DNA of 64,000 nucleotides. Source: Rhodococcus gordoniae. Its GTDB lineage: Bacteria; Actinomycetota; Actinomycetes; Mycobacteriales; Mycobacteriaceae. A program made the position numbers and the translations under genes. Shown piece after piece: positions 47,041 to 55,532 of this stretch (position 1 is its first letter; the number at the start of each line of letters is the position of its first letter). The stretch is from NCBI RefSeq assembly GCF_001646655.1, contig NZ_LPZN01000018.1:89463-153462 (forward strand), given 5' to 3'. The notes below the pieces were generated by a model. It had not been told where the DNA came from, ran no database searches, and saw only the letters and a list, made by a program, of their open reading frames with translations.

Positions 47041-47448
47041 TCAGTGCCCCGCAAAAGTGTTGAAGAGGATGCGAACGGTCGCGGGAATCATCACCACGAA
47101 CCAGATCGCAAGGATCGTCCAGAGCATCACGCGCTGGTACTTCGGGCCCTTCGACCAGAAGTCGACGAGCATGACCCGCAGGCCGTTGAGCGCGTGGTAC
47201 AGGACCATCGCGACCAGGCCGAGCTCCATGAGGCCGACGATCGGATTCTTGTAGGTGTCGATCACCGCGTCGTAGGTCTCGGGGTTGACCCGGACGAGTG
47301 CGGTGTCGAGGACGTGGACGAAAAGGAAGAAGAATGTCGCCACGCCGGTGATCCGGTGCAATACCCAGGACCACATGCCGGGGTCTCCCCGGTAAAGCGA
47401 CCGTGTGCGCCCCGCCTTTGCGGGGGCGGCTTCAGTCGTGCTGCTCAT
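47041..47448 (-). CDS. sdhC: Succinate dehydrogenase cytochrome b556 subunit
   Basis: A 135-residue membrane subunit. It begins MSSTTEAAPAKAGRTRSLYRG, then has three helices; the SdhC signature GMWSWVLHRITGVATFFFLFVH contains a candidate heme and quinone environment, and the second part has ALNGLRVMLVDFW. ATG 47448 was chosen over 47565 because it begins a normal SdhC N-terminus. First gene of the operon. Confidence 0.93.
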   Translation of the reverse strand: MSSTTEAAPAKAGRTRSLYRGDPGMWSWVLHRITGVATFFFLFVHVLDTALVRVNPETYDAVIDTYKNPIVGLMELGLVAMVLYHALNGLRVMLVDFWSKGPKYQRVMLWTILAIWFVVMIPATVRILFNTFAGH

Positions 47449-47701
47449 CGAGTGCTGTGCCTCCAACGTCAATGGTGGACGCGTCGAGCTGCTCCTACCT
47501 GTGGGGGATTCCGCAGTACGGGCCCGACGTGAACCTGAACCGACTTGGATCGACTCTAGACCCATCCCAAACTCGGGAACTAATCTCCCGCCCCATTCGT
47601 ACAGCCCCCAAAAGCGAAGTTAGGTTTGCCTTTCCAATTGTGATCTGGCGCGGCAGGGGCCGTCCACCGTCGTCCACGCCACCGTGACAGGATGATCAAC
47701 C
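47449..47701. promoter_or_regulatory. Divergent sdhC/cdd promoter region with iron-box-like site
   Basis: This 253-base gap must hold both promoters. At 47620-47637, TTAGGTTTGCCTTTCCAA matches about 14 of 18 positions of the IdeR/DtxR box TTAGGTTAGCCTAACCTA. The left half is near perfect and the right half weak. An AT-richer patch around it could be the cdd promoter. Nothing else stands out. Confidence 0.45.
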
Positions 47702-48121
47702 ATGCCGGACATCGACTGGAAAATGTTGCGCGCCAAAGCACATGAGGTGATGGAGCGAGCCTACGCGCCCTACTCCGGATTCCCGGTGGGGGCTGCCGCC
47801 CTCACCGTCGACGGTCGGACGGTCCTCGGGTGCAATGTGGAAAATGTCTCACACGGACTGGGTCTCTGTGCCGAATGCGTACTTGTCGGTAACTTGTTCG
47901 CGCAGGGTGGAGGCCGTCTCCGGGCCGTCGCCGTCTGCGACTCCCGGGGCCACGTCCTGACCCCGTGCGGGCGATGCCGGCAGGTGCTCCTCGAACACGG
48001 CGGCCCCGACCTCCAGGTGGACGCCCACGGCGGCCCCCGTCGCCTGTCCGATCTGCTCCCCGACGCGTTCGGCCCCGACGATCTCGCGGCCGTGCGGGAG
48101 AACGAGGACCGCCGTGCCTGA
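47702..48121 (+). CDS. cdd: Cytidine deaminase
   Basis: Deaminates cytidine and deoxycytidine to uridine forms. The 139-residue protein has zinc-binding CAEC with the catalytic Glu (GLGLCAECVL) and PCGRCRQVL. The substrate loop is CNVENVSHGLGL. ATG 47702. It starts the salvage operon cdd-deoA-add and overlaps deoA by eight bases. Confidence 0.95.
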   Translation: MPDIDWKMLRAKAHEVMERAYAPYSGFPVGAAALTVDGRTVLGCNVENVSHGLGLCAECVLVGNLFAQGGGRLRAVAVCDSRGHVLTPCGRCRQVLLEHGGPDLQVDAHGGPRRLSDLLPDAFGPDDLAAVRENEDRRA

Positions 48122-49397
48122 CATCGTCACCGTCATCCGCCGCAAGCGCGACGGGCACGAGCTCTCCGGCACCGAGATCGATTGGGTCATCGAAGCGTTC
48201 ACCCACGGCGTGGTCTCCGACGCCCAGATGTCCGCCCTGGCGATGGCCGTCTGGTTCCGCGGTATGAGCCGGGCGGAGACGGCGCGGTGGACCACCGCGA
48301 TGATCGACTCCGGTCGCCGTCTCGATTTCTCCGCACTCGGTCTGCGCACCGTCGACAAGCATTCGACCGGGGGAGTGGGGGACAAGATCACCTTGCCGCT
48401 CGCGCCGCTCGTCGCGGCATGCGGCGTCGCTGTCCCGCAACTGTCCGGCCGCGGCCTCGGCCACACCGGCGGAACCCTCGACAAGCTCGAGGCGATCCCC
48501 GGGTGGAATGCCGACCTGAGCACCGCGGAGATGGCCGAGATCCTCACCGATCCGGCCGTCGGAGCGGTCGTGTGCGCGGCGAGTGCCGACCTCGCTCCCG
48601 CCGACCGCAAGTTGTACGCGCTTCGCGACGTCACCGGAACCGTCGAATCGATCCCGCTCATCGCCAGTTCGATCATGAGCAAGAAGATCGCCGAGGGCAC
48701 CGGAGCGCTGGTCCTCGACGTGAAGGTCGGCAGCGGTGCCTTCATGAAGGAACTCGGCGAGGCCCGCGAGCTGGCACGCACCATGGTCGAGCTCGGTGCC
48801 GACGAGGGGTTGCACACCACCGCCCTGCTCACCCGCATGGACAGCCCGCTCGGGCGGACCGCGGGTAACGCACTCGAAGTGCGGGAGGCCGTCGAGGTAC
48901 TCGCCGGAGGCGGGCCCGACGACGTCGTCGAGCTGACCGTGGCCCTCGCGCGCGAGATGCTCGAGGCCGCCGGTGTCGACGACGTCGATCCCGCCGACCG
49001 GCTCCGTGACGGCACCGCGATGGACCGGTGGAACGCGATGATCGCCGCTCAGGGAGGCGACCCCTCGGCGCCCTTGCCGGTCGCGACGCACACCGAGACC
49101 GTCCACGCGGACGCGGACGGGGTGCTCTCCGAACTCGACGCGTACGCGGTCGGTATCGCGGCCTGGCGCCTCGGGGCCGGCCGCGAACGGCAGGGGCAGG
49201 ACGTGCAGCCCGGGGCGGGTGTCGAACTGCACGCGGTCCTGGGAGACCGCATCCGTGCGGGACAACCCGTCGCGACGCTGCACACCGACACTCCGGGACG
49301 CATCCCCGACGCGCTCGCCGCCCTCCGCGAGGGTGTCCGCATCTCCGATACGGCACCCGCCCGGCAGCCGCTCGTGATCGAACGCATCCGGGCGTAG
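48114..49397 (+). CDS. deoA: Thymidine/pyrimidine-nucleoside phosphorylase
   Basis: Splits thymidine and deoxyuridine with phosphate. The 427-residue protein contains [18 protein letters not shown] and [18 protein letters not shown], the signature of the family, and [15 protein letters not shown] 48114 lies inside the end of cdd. The Lys-Ser-Lys-type active-site residues are present ([11 protein letters not shown]). Confidence 0.95.
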   Translation: MPDIVTVIRRKRDGHELSGTEIDWVIEAFTHGVVSDAQMSALAMAVWFRGMSRAETARWTTAMIDSGRRLDFSALGLRTVDKHSTGGVGDKITLPLAPLVAACGVAVPQLSGRGLGHTGGTLDKLEAIPGWNADLSTAEMAEILTDPAVGAVVCAASADLAPADRKLYALRDVTGTVESIPLIASSIMSKKIAEGTGALVLDVKVGSGAFMKELGEARELARTMVELGADEGLHTTALLTRMDSPLGRTAGNALEVREAVEVLAGGGPDDVVELTVALAREMLEAAGVDDVDPADRLRDGTAMDRWNAMIAAQGGDPSAPLPVATHTETVHADADGVLSELDAYAVGIAAWRLGAGRERQGQDVQPGAGVELHAVLGDRIRAGQPVATLHTDTPGRIPDALAALREGVRISDTAPARQPLVIERIRA

Positions 49398-49440
49398 AAG
49401 CACGGTGGCCGGAGACCGAGCGGAACGGCCCGCCGCCGAC

Positions 49441-49446
49441 TACCGT
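49441..49446 (+). promoter_or_regulatory. Candidate -10 element for add
   Basis: TACCGT ends seven bases before the add ATG and no Shine-Dalgarno is visible, so add may also have a near-leaderless transcript apart from the cdd-deoA operon. Confidence 0.4.
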
Positions 49447-49453
49447 CCCGATC

Positions 49454-50539
49454 ATGAACGGCCGGCTGACTCCCGAACTCGTCCGCACCGCACCCAAAGT
49501 GGTCCTCCACGATCACCTCGACGGCGGTCTCCGTCCGCGGACGGTCCTCGAACTCGCGGACGCGTGCGGCTGGTCGCTGCCGGCGCACACCGAGGCGGAC
49601 CTCGCGCGCTGGTTCCGCGAGTCCGCCGACAGCGGGTCGCTCGAGCGCTATCTCGAGACGTTCGAGCACACCGTCGCCGTGATGCAGACGGCGCCGGGGC
49701 TCGAACGTGTCGCCCGGGAATGCGTCCTCGACCTCGCCGACGACGGCGTGGTGTACGCCGAGGTGCGGTTCGCGCCCGAACAGCACCTCGAGAAGGGGCT
49801 GTCGCTCGACGAGGTCGTCGAGCACGTCCTCGAAGGGTTCCGGGCGGGAGAATCGGAGGTGGCGGCGAGCGGCCGGCGCATCCGCGTGCGCTGCCTGCTC
49901 ACCGCGATGCGGCACGCGGCGCGGTCGTTGGAGATCGCCGAGCTCGCCGTGCGCTTCCGCGACCGCGGAGTGGCGGGCTTCGACATCGCCGGCGCCGAGG
50001 CGGGCAACCCGCCCAGCCGTCATCTCGATGCCTTCGAGTACACACGCGCGGCCAACGCCCACTTCACGATCCATGCCGGGGAGGCGTTCGGGCTCCCGTC
50101 CATTCACGAGGCCGTCGCCTTCTGCGGTACCGACCGGCTCGGCCACGGCGTGCGGATCGTCGACGACATCGAAGTGCACGCCGACGGAACCGCCACTCTC
50201 GGACGGCTCGCGAACTACATCCGCGACAAGCGCATCCCGCTCGAACTGTGCCCGTCCTCGAACGTGCAGACCGGCGCGGTGCGTGCCCTGTCGGAGCATC
50301 CCTTCGACCTGCTGGCCCGCCTGCGCTTCCGCGTCACCGTCAACACCGACAACCGGCTGATGAGCGACACCACGATGACGCAGGAGATGGTGCGGCTCGT
50401 CGACACCTTCGGCTACGGGTGGGTCGACCTCGAACGGTTCACGATCAATGCCATGAAGTCGGCATTCCTCCCGTTCGATCAGCGGCTCGAGCTGATCGAC
50501 GACGTCATCAAGCCGGGATACGCCGTCCTCGTCGGCTAG
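49454..50539 (+). CDS. add: Adenosine deaminase
   Basis: Deaminates adenosine to inosine. The 361-residue protein has the zinc ligands in [11 protein letters not shown], the catalytic glutamate in [19 protein letters not shown] with a histidine, and [12 protein letters not shown] with the final aspartates. ATG 49454 sits right before the conserved [17 protein letters not shown]. It follows deoA by 56 bases. Confidence 0.95.
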   Translation: MNGRLTPELVRTAPKVVLHDHLDGGLRPRTVLELADACGWSLPAHTEADLARWFRESADSGSLERYLETFEHTVAVMQTAPGLERVARECVLDLADDGVVYAEVRFAPEQHLEKGLSLDEVVEHVLEGFRAGESEVAASGRRIRVRCLLTAMRHAARSLEIAELAVRFRDRGVAGFDIAGAEAGNPPSRHLDAFEYTRAANAHFTIHAGEAFGLPSIHEAVAFCGTDRLGHGVRIVDDIEVHADGTATLGRLANYIRDKRIPLELCPSSNVQTGAVRALSEHPFDLLARLRFRVTVNTDNRLMSDTTMTQEMVRLVDTFGYGWVDLERFTINAMKSAFLPFDQRLELIDDVIKPGYAVLVG

Positions 50540-50558
50540 AACCCGCCCAGAACCCGCG

Positions 50559-51797
50559 TCAGTGCCGGCGCAGTCGCGCTTCGAACTCGCGCTCGAGTTC
50601 GCGCCAGGCGAGCGCCTCGGCGTCGAACGGCGGCTTCGGTACCGGGTGCCCCGAATCGGGCTCGATCGCGTGGTTGACGAACGATCCGAGGTCCGTGGAC
50701 GCGGCGAGAGCGGCGTCGGTCGACTCGTCGTCCGCGAAGTTCGCTGCGTCGACGAACAGTTCGACCGCCAGTTCGAGCTGGTCGGGGTCGACGGCCTCGA
50801 CACCCTCGGAGATGTCGTCGGCGATTCCGGTGAGCACGTAGACGTTGTCGTCGGTGACCGTCACGTCGAGTGAGCCGTCGACGGCCGCGAGCTGGATCTC
50901 CGTGTACGGCTCGAGTGTCGCGAGGTCGTGGTCGTGGTTGTCGGCGAGATGGCGGGCCAGCGCGCGTTCGGACGGGAAGACGTCGATCGTGCCGTCGTGA
51001 CCCAGGAAGACGGCGTCGTCGTTCACGTAGCACCGCAGCGAGTACCAGGTGCCGTCGGTGGTGATGATCCGGATGGGGTCGATGCCGACCCTGCCCCAGA
51101 ACTCGTACCCGTCGTCCTCGTCGTCTCCGTCGATGAACTCGTATTCGTCGTCGGCGTCGACATCTTCGACTGTGTCGTCGGCCTCGACCTCGTTCTCGTC
51201 GACCGCGACGAATTCGGATTCGATCTCGGCGACCACCGCGGCGTCGACGTCGGGCGTGGTCATCACCGCGTCGAGGGCGTCGATCACGGCGTCCCAGTCC
51301 TGCGCGACCGCCGTCCCGATGCGGTTCCACAGGTCGAGACCCTCACGGGTGCGGAAGGCCGAGACGCCGTGCTGCAGCAGGGTGTCGATCTCTTCGCGTT
51401 CGAAGAATTTGGTCACGACGTCGATATCGCAGACGTCGCCGAGGATGCTCACGATGTCGAAGGTGTCCTGCAGTTCGGACACGGAGACCGGATCGGGGTC
51501 GTCGGCCACGAGTTCGGGCACGCCGACGAGGTCGTAGGTGTGCGGCTCGGCGGGTTCGAACTCGGAGGCCGCGAGCTTCGAGACGATCGGCCACGCCTCG
51601 TGCTCGACGAGATCGTTGTCGGCTCCCGACCGCACGAATGCGACGAGCTCCGGGACCGACGGGAAAGCGTACAGATCATCACCGTGGCCGAGGAATGCCT
51701 CCCACTCGTCGTCGCCTTCGCGCCAGCGCGGCGCCCAGAGCGTCACGAGGTTGCCGTCGGTGAGACCGAGCTCGATCGGGACGATGTCTCCAGCCAT
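50559..51797 (-). CDS. Rv3311-like acidic protein of unknown function
   Basis: A 412-residue, very acidic protein. It seems to have two related halves, each with a W-containing beta segment (DEWEAFLGHGDDLYAFPS and GTWYSLRCYVNDDAVFLGHDG), joined by an Asp/Glu-rich linker (about residues 205-235). The position after add and next to upp matches M. tuberculosis Rv3311. Genome files sometimes call this family a primosomal protein, for which I see no support. ATG 51797 is preferred over 51815. Confidence 0.8.
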   Translation of the reverse strand: MAGDIVPIELGLTDGNLVTLWAPRWREGDDEWEAFLGHGDDLYAFPSVPELVAFVRSGADNDLVEHEAWPIVSKLAASEFEPAEPHTYDLVGVPELVADDPDPVSVSELQDTFDIVSILGDVCDIDVVTKFFEREEIDTLLQHGVSAFRTREGLDLWNRIGTAVAQDWDAVIDALDAVMTTPDVDAAVVAEIESEFVAVDENEVEADDTVEDVDADDEYEFIDGDDEDDGYEFWGRVGIDPIRIITTDGTWYSLRCYVNDDAVFLGHDGTIDVFPSERALARHLADNHDHDLATLEPYTEIQLAAVDGSLDVTVTDDNVYVLTGIADDISEGVEAVDPDQLELAVELFVDAANFADDESTDAALAASTDLGSFVNHAIEPDSGHPVPKPPFDAEALAWRELEREFEARLRRH

Positions 51798-51857
51798 GGC
51801 GCGAAGCCTAGCCATGTCGGCGCCGAGAATATAGCCGGGGGCAGCTCCGCCGGTGGT

Positions 51858-52205
51858 TCACCGCTGTAGCGGGTGGTCGCCGGCGGCGAGCGGAGTGTCG
51901 TCGCCCACAGTGAGGGACGCGCGCAGCTCCTCCATCGCGGTGACGCGCGCGGCCGCGGCGTCCCTGGCGGCCTCGTGCACGGTCGCGAGGATCGCAGCCG
52001 CCAGTTCCCGGGCATCGGCACCGCCGATCGGTTCGGACAGCCGGAGCCCTTCGAGCGCTCCCGACCCGTCCACGCGGGCGGTCACGCGCCCGTCGGGACT
52101 GCGGGCGATGCCCCGGACGGCGTCGAGCCGCTCGACCGTGCGTTCGAGCGCATCGAGCCGGAGGTGGGCCCGGTCGACGATCGCCTCCACCATCGGTTCG
52201 CTCAT
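51858..52205 (-). CDS. YbaB/EbfC-like protein of the ESX-associated type (second)
   Basis: A 115-residue protein. A helical N-terminus is followed by the YbaB-type core SPDGRVTARVDGSGALEGLRLSEP and a C-terminal helix. Such proteins (EspL type) occur with type VII secretion genes, perhaps as chaperones or nucleoid proteins. ATG 52205 overlaps the previous gene as ATGA; a start at 52193 is possible. Last of the four-gene module. Confidence 0.72.
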   Translation of the reverse strand: MSEPMVEAIVDRAHLRLDALERTVERLDAVRGIARSPDGRVTARVDGSGALEGLRLSEPIGGADARELAAAILATVHEAARDAAAARVTAMEELRASLTVGDDTPLAAGDHPLQR

Positions 52206-52516
52206 CGGACGAGCCCTCGCGGCAGCTCGGCCGGCCCGGCTGCCAGGTCGGCGCGGGAGGGGAGCCGCATCCGGTCGAGGATCTCGCGGGGGACACCCTC
52301 GGCGGCGAGGCGTTCGCCGCGGATCACCGCTGCCTCGAGGGCGGCCTGCCTGTTCAGGTCGAGAATCCGATCGGCCAGTTGCTGTGCTCCGTAACGCAAC
52401 TCGTGGGGGTCGATGCGGAGATCCACGGGCAGGCCGCTGTCCGTCGTCCGCACCGAGATCGTCCCGGCCCGGTTGTGGGCGGTGGCCGTGATCGGTTCCG
52501 TCGTCGTGTTGTCCAT
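52202..52516 (-). CDS. YbaB/EbfC-like protein of the ESX-associated type (first)
   Basis: A 104-residue protein with the YbaB-like strand pair ATAHNRAGTISVRTTDSGLPVDLRID followed by a helix (LRYGAQQLADRILDLNRQAALEAA). ATG 52516. It lies 61 bases after the NlpC/P60 gene and overlaps the next gene by four bases. Paired with the next YbaB-like gene it may form a heterodimer. Confidence 0.7.
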   Translation of the reverse strand: MDNTTTEPITATAHNRAGTISVRTTDSGLPVDLRIDPHELRYGAQQLADRILDLNRQAALEAAVIRGERLAAEGVPREILDRMRLPSRADLAAGPAELPRGLVR

Positions 52517-52577
52517 ATCGGGTTGGACGCAGCACGGGCACGGCCGGTTCCCGTGTTGTGCGGATTCTCTGCCGGCA

Positions 52578-53576
52578 TCAGCCGGAGGTGGGCCGGTAGA
52601 CACCCTGGAACGCCATCGCGCCGTTCGTGGTGCGTATCGGCGTCACCGCGACGGGGTCGCCGGCCTCGACCATCATGCCGTTGCCCACCACCATCGCCAC
52701 GTGCCCGTCCCATACGACGAGGTCTCCGGGCAGGGCGGTTGCAGGATCCACCCGCGTGCCGACGTCCTGTTCCTGGGCCAACCGGGGCAACTCCAGGCCC
52801 GCCTGTGCGTAGGCGTACTGCGTCAGGCCGCTGCAGTCGAGTCCGGATCCGGGGGTCGTGCCACCCCAGACGTACGGCGTGCCCTGTTCTGCGAGGGCAT
52901 GGCGCACGGCTGCCGCGGCGGTCTCGTTCGGCGCCCGGCTGATGCTGCCGTCCGGAAGCCGGACCTCGACGCCGCCGGAGGATCCTCCACCGAAGGTATG
53001 CAACGCCCGTGGATCGCCGGCGGCCGATGGATCGGCACTGCGAGGGTCGCCGGGTGCGGTGCCGGGGGACGAGGGGGCCGGCGGGAGGAGCGCGGTCGCC
53101 CGATCGGTCAGCTCCGCGAGCGTGCCGGTCACCCGCGTCAGCACGTCCAGCCCGGCGACGAGATGATCGATCGCCACGGCGAGGAGCGCGAGCTGTCCCT
53201 GCGGGAGAGCGGTCGCGGGTGCTGCCTGCTCGGCATAGGTGACGAACGAGTCGACGAGACGAGCCAGTTCGGCCGCACCGGTGAGCGCCGTGACCGTGGC
53301 CTCGAGCGCGATCCCGGCGAGCGCCACACCACGATCGGCCGCCGCGAGCACGTCGGTGAGCACCTGCTCGGCACTCGCGATCGCCTGCGAGGCGGCCGGA
53401 CCGCACCAGCTCCAGGCGAGCTCCGCGACGGCGTTGCGACCGACCGCGTGCACCTCCTCGGCCCACTGCGCGCCGATACGGATCATCTCGCCCGGGTCGA
53501 TCCCGGGCGGCACCGCGGTGCCGAACGCCCCGAGCAGGTCGGTCAGCGGCGCGAGGAGCAGGTCGCCTGCGATCAC
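52578..53576 (-). CDS. NlpC/P60 hydrolase with ESX-substrate-like helical N-terminus
   Basis: A 332-residue protein. Residues 1-165 are helical, with a W-x-W-x-G turn (ELAWSWCGPAAS) that resembles WXG/PE-type secretion domains. A Pro/Ser/Ala linker leads to an NlpC/P60 peptidase domain with YVWGGTTPGSGLDCSGLTQ (Cys248) and GHVAMVV (His292). It probably cuts peptidoglycan stem peptides. There is no signal peptide, so export would have to use a type VII route. GTG 53576 overlaps the EspC-like stop. Confidence 0.82.
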   Translation of the reverse strand: MIAGDLLLAPLTDLLGAFGTAVPPGIDPGEMIRIGAQWAEEVHAVGRNAVAELAWSWCGPAASQAIASAEQVLTDVLAAADRGVALAGIALEATVTALTGAAELARLVDSFVTYAEQAAPATALPQGQLALLAVAIDHLVAGLDVLTRVTGTLAELTDRATALLPPAPSSPGTAPGDPRSADPSAAGDPRALHTFGGGSSGGVEVRLPDGSISRAPNETAAAAVRHALAEQGTPYVWGGTTPGSGLDCSGLTQYAYAQAGLELPRLAQEQDVGTRVDPATALPGDLVVWDGHVAMVVGNGMMVEAGDPVAVTPIRTTNGAMAFQGVYRPTSG

Positions 53577-53908
53577 AGCTCCTCCGAGAGGGCGCCCAGC
53601 CGGGTGGCGGTCTCGGTGGTGGTCCGTTCGTAGGCGTCCGCGGAGGCCGTCGCGGCGTCCCCCATACCGCCGAGCAGGCCGCCGAGCCGGTCGAGATCGC
53701 GTGCGTGGGCCGTGTGGGTCGCGGTGAGCGCGGCGAGGACCGGCGCGCCGATCGGTCCCAGTACGGCGCTCAGCGTCGAGGGATCGCCGTGACGCGTCCT
53801 GTCGGCGGCGTCGTGGAGGCGCGCGGCCAGAGCCGCAGCCTCGTCACCGAACCTCCTGACAGCGGTCGTGTCGATCCGTATCGCGTCCCTGTCGCAGTAC
53901 TCGGTCAT
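53573..53908 (-). CDS. EspC-like type VII secretion target family protein
   Basis: A 111-residue helical protein of the EspC/DUF2580-like kind, rich in Ala and Asp, with a glycine turn ([20 protein letters not shown]). A C-terminal Tyr is present, but YERTT does not fit the YxxxD/E export motif, so secretion on its own is doubtful. ATG 53908 was chosen; a longer frame to 53983 looks like non-coding sequence. First gene of the module. Confidence 0.68.
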   Translation of the reverse strand: MTEYCDRDAIRIDTTAVRRFGDEAAALAARLHDAADRTRHGDPSTLSAVLGPIGAPVLAALTATHTAHARDLDRLGGLLGGMGDAATASADAYERTTTETATRLGALSEEL

Positions 53909-54021
53909 ATCGTCGCCTCTCGCGTCGCTCCTGTGGGATTCGGCACCTCCGGGAGGGTTCCGTCCCTGTCGGGTTCGACGCACCCGCAGGCCGGTCGGTT
54001 CCGTCGTTCTATTCTTCGGAC

Positions 54022-54645
54022 ATGGATTCGCTCGTCGTCGACCACCCGCTCGCTGCTTCGCTCCTGACCGTTCTCCGCGACGAACGCAGCGACAACGCTG
54101 CCTTCCGGCACGCGTTGAGCCGACTCACCCAGATGCTCGTCTACGAGGCGGTGCGCGATGCGCCCATCGCGACGTTCGAGGTCAGGACGCCGGTCGCCGT
54201 GACGACCGGAGTGCGGCTGCAGCAGCCGCCGTTGCTCGTCCCGGTCCTGCGCGCCGGCCTCGGCATGGTCGAGCAGGCCCACGCCCTCATTCCTCAGGCC
54301 CAGGTCGGTTTCGTCGGACTCGCTCGCGACGAGAAGACCTTCGAGCCGGTGCCCTATCTGGAGTCGCTGCCGGAGGACCTGTCGGGTCTTCCGGTCTTCG
54401 TTCTCGATCCGATGCTCGCGACCGGCGGGTCGATGGTGCACACCCTCGACATCCTCGCCCAGCGCGGAGCCACCGATATCACCGCGATCTGTGTGGTCGC
54501 GGCGCCGCAGGGGGTGGAGGCTCTCGCCTCGTCGGGTCATCCGGTCCGGTTGGTCACGGCGTCGGTCGACGAAGGTCTCGACGAGGACAGATACATCGTG
54601 CCGGGTCTCGGTGATGCGGGGGACAGGCAGTTCGGACCGCGATGA
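54022..54645 (+). CDS. upp: Uracil phosphoribosyltransferase
   Basis: Makes UMP from uracil and PRPP. The 207-residue product has [15 protein letters not shown], the PRPP loop [18 protein letters not shown] and the uracil-binding [15 protein letters not shown] at its end. ATG 54022. It is divergent from the EspC-like gene and completes the pyrimidine salvage set. Confidence 0.96.
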   Translation: MDSLVVDHPLAASLLTVLRDERSDNAAFRHALSRLTQMLVYEAVRDAPIATFEVRTPVAVTTGVRLQQPPLLVPVLRAGLGMVEQAHALIPQAQVGFVGLARDEKTFEPVPYLESLPEDLSGLPVFVLDPMLATGGSMVHTLDILAQRGATDITAICVVAAPQGVEALASSGHPVRLVTASVDEGLDEDRYIVPGLGDAGDRQFGPR

Positions 54646-54809
54646 CGCCGGATCGTCCGTTGCCGGTGTGACTGGTGGTACGGATGTGACATCGGACCGC
54701 TGTCATCTCGTTATCGAAAAAGAACCCGACGGTCTCGGTTGTTCCATACGCTCGGTGGGCTCCGTGTGAAGTCCACTGTGTAGGTAGAGCCAGAGATGGG
54801 GTCGGCGGA

Positions 54810-55511
54810 ATGGCAAAGTTTTTCTCTCGCACACTGATTCGTGAAAGTGCCAGGGTCGCTTCGGTGGGCGCGGTGGCCGTCCTCGCCGCGGTGACGAGTC
54901 ACGGTACGGCTGCGGCCGCCGTCGACAACTCGCGCATCCTCCCGCTGGACGGAGGGCACGCGATCGAAGTGATCCAGGCCGACACCTCGACACAGTCGGT
55001 GCCGCCGCTCGACAGCTCACCGCTGAGTGTCGAGTTCTTCCACGACGAGGTTGCGACCGTTCGGATCACCGGTCCGAACGCGGCGAACTTCGCCGGGACG
55101 GCGGTGGAGGTCGGTTTCCAGGTCGGCTACCCGGTCGCGCTGCCGGGGGCGACCGTCACCGTCGTCACCCCGAGCCTGTCGTGGGGCGTGGAGAACGGTG
55201 CGGCCATCGGCCTCACGCTCGACAGTGAAGGTGGGGCCTCGCTCGATCTCGGCTTGGAGTCGGGGGGTTCGCTCAGCGGCGACATCATCCCGTCCCAGGA
55301 GATCGAGATCCCGCTCGAGCCCGGCGGCATCACCTCCGTCCCGATCGTGGAGGACTTCCGGTTCGACGGCAGCTCGACGACCATCCGGATCGCCGGCGTG
55401 CACGGTTCGGTCTCGGGAGCCATCGGTCCGGTGATGATCCGGCCGTACCTGAAGGCCGTCACCGCAGACCGGAACACCGTCGTGACCTACGGTGTGCCAC
55501 AGCAGGTCTGA
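54810..55511 (+). CDS. MspA-family outer-membrane porin
   Basis: A 233-residue secreted protein. A signal peptide (about residues 1-37, ending TAAAA) precedes a mature beta-barrel of roughly 196 residues. Family segments are VDNSRILPLDGGHAIEV, PLSVEFFHDEVATVRITGPNA, VGFQVGYPVALP and HGSVSGAIGPVMIRPY, all recognisable from MspA. The loop that holds the acidic constriction in MspA reads SWGVENGAAIG, so channel charge may differ. It would form a water-filled pore in the mycolate outer membrane. Confidence 0.85.
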   Translation: MAKFFSRTLIRESARVASVGAVAVLAAVTSHGTAAAAVDNSRILPLDGGHAIEVIQADTSTQSVPPLDSSPLSVEFFHDEVATVRITGPNAANFAGTAVEVGFQVGYPVALPGATVTVVTPSLSWGVENGAAIGLTLDSEGGASLDLGLESGGSLSGDIIPSQEIEIPLEPGGITSVPIVEDFRFDGSSTTIRIAGVHGSVSGAIGPVMIRPYLKAVTADRNTVVTYGVPQQV

Positions 55512-55532
55512 CCGGGCCGGACCGGACGGGGA

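Noticed and set aside
44934..47063. A 709-codon frame antisense to sdhA-sdhD
   Set aside because: Shadow of the real sdh genes: low-complexity Val/Asp/Leu-rich product without domains, in a position fixed by sense codon bias.
53909..53983. N-terminal extension of the EspC-like protein
   Set aside because: The extra residues are Arg/Gly/Pro-rich without helical character; the conserved helical domain begins after ATG 53908.
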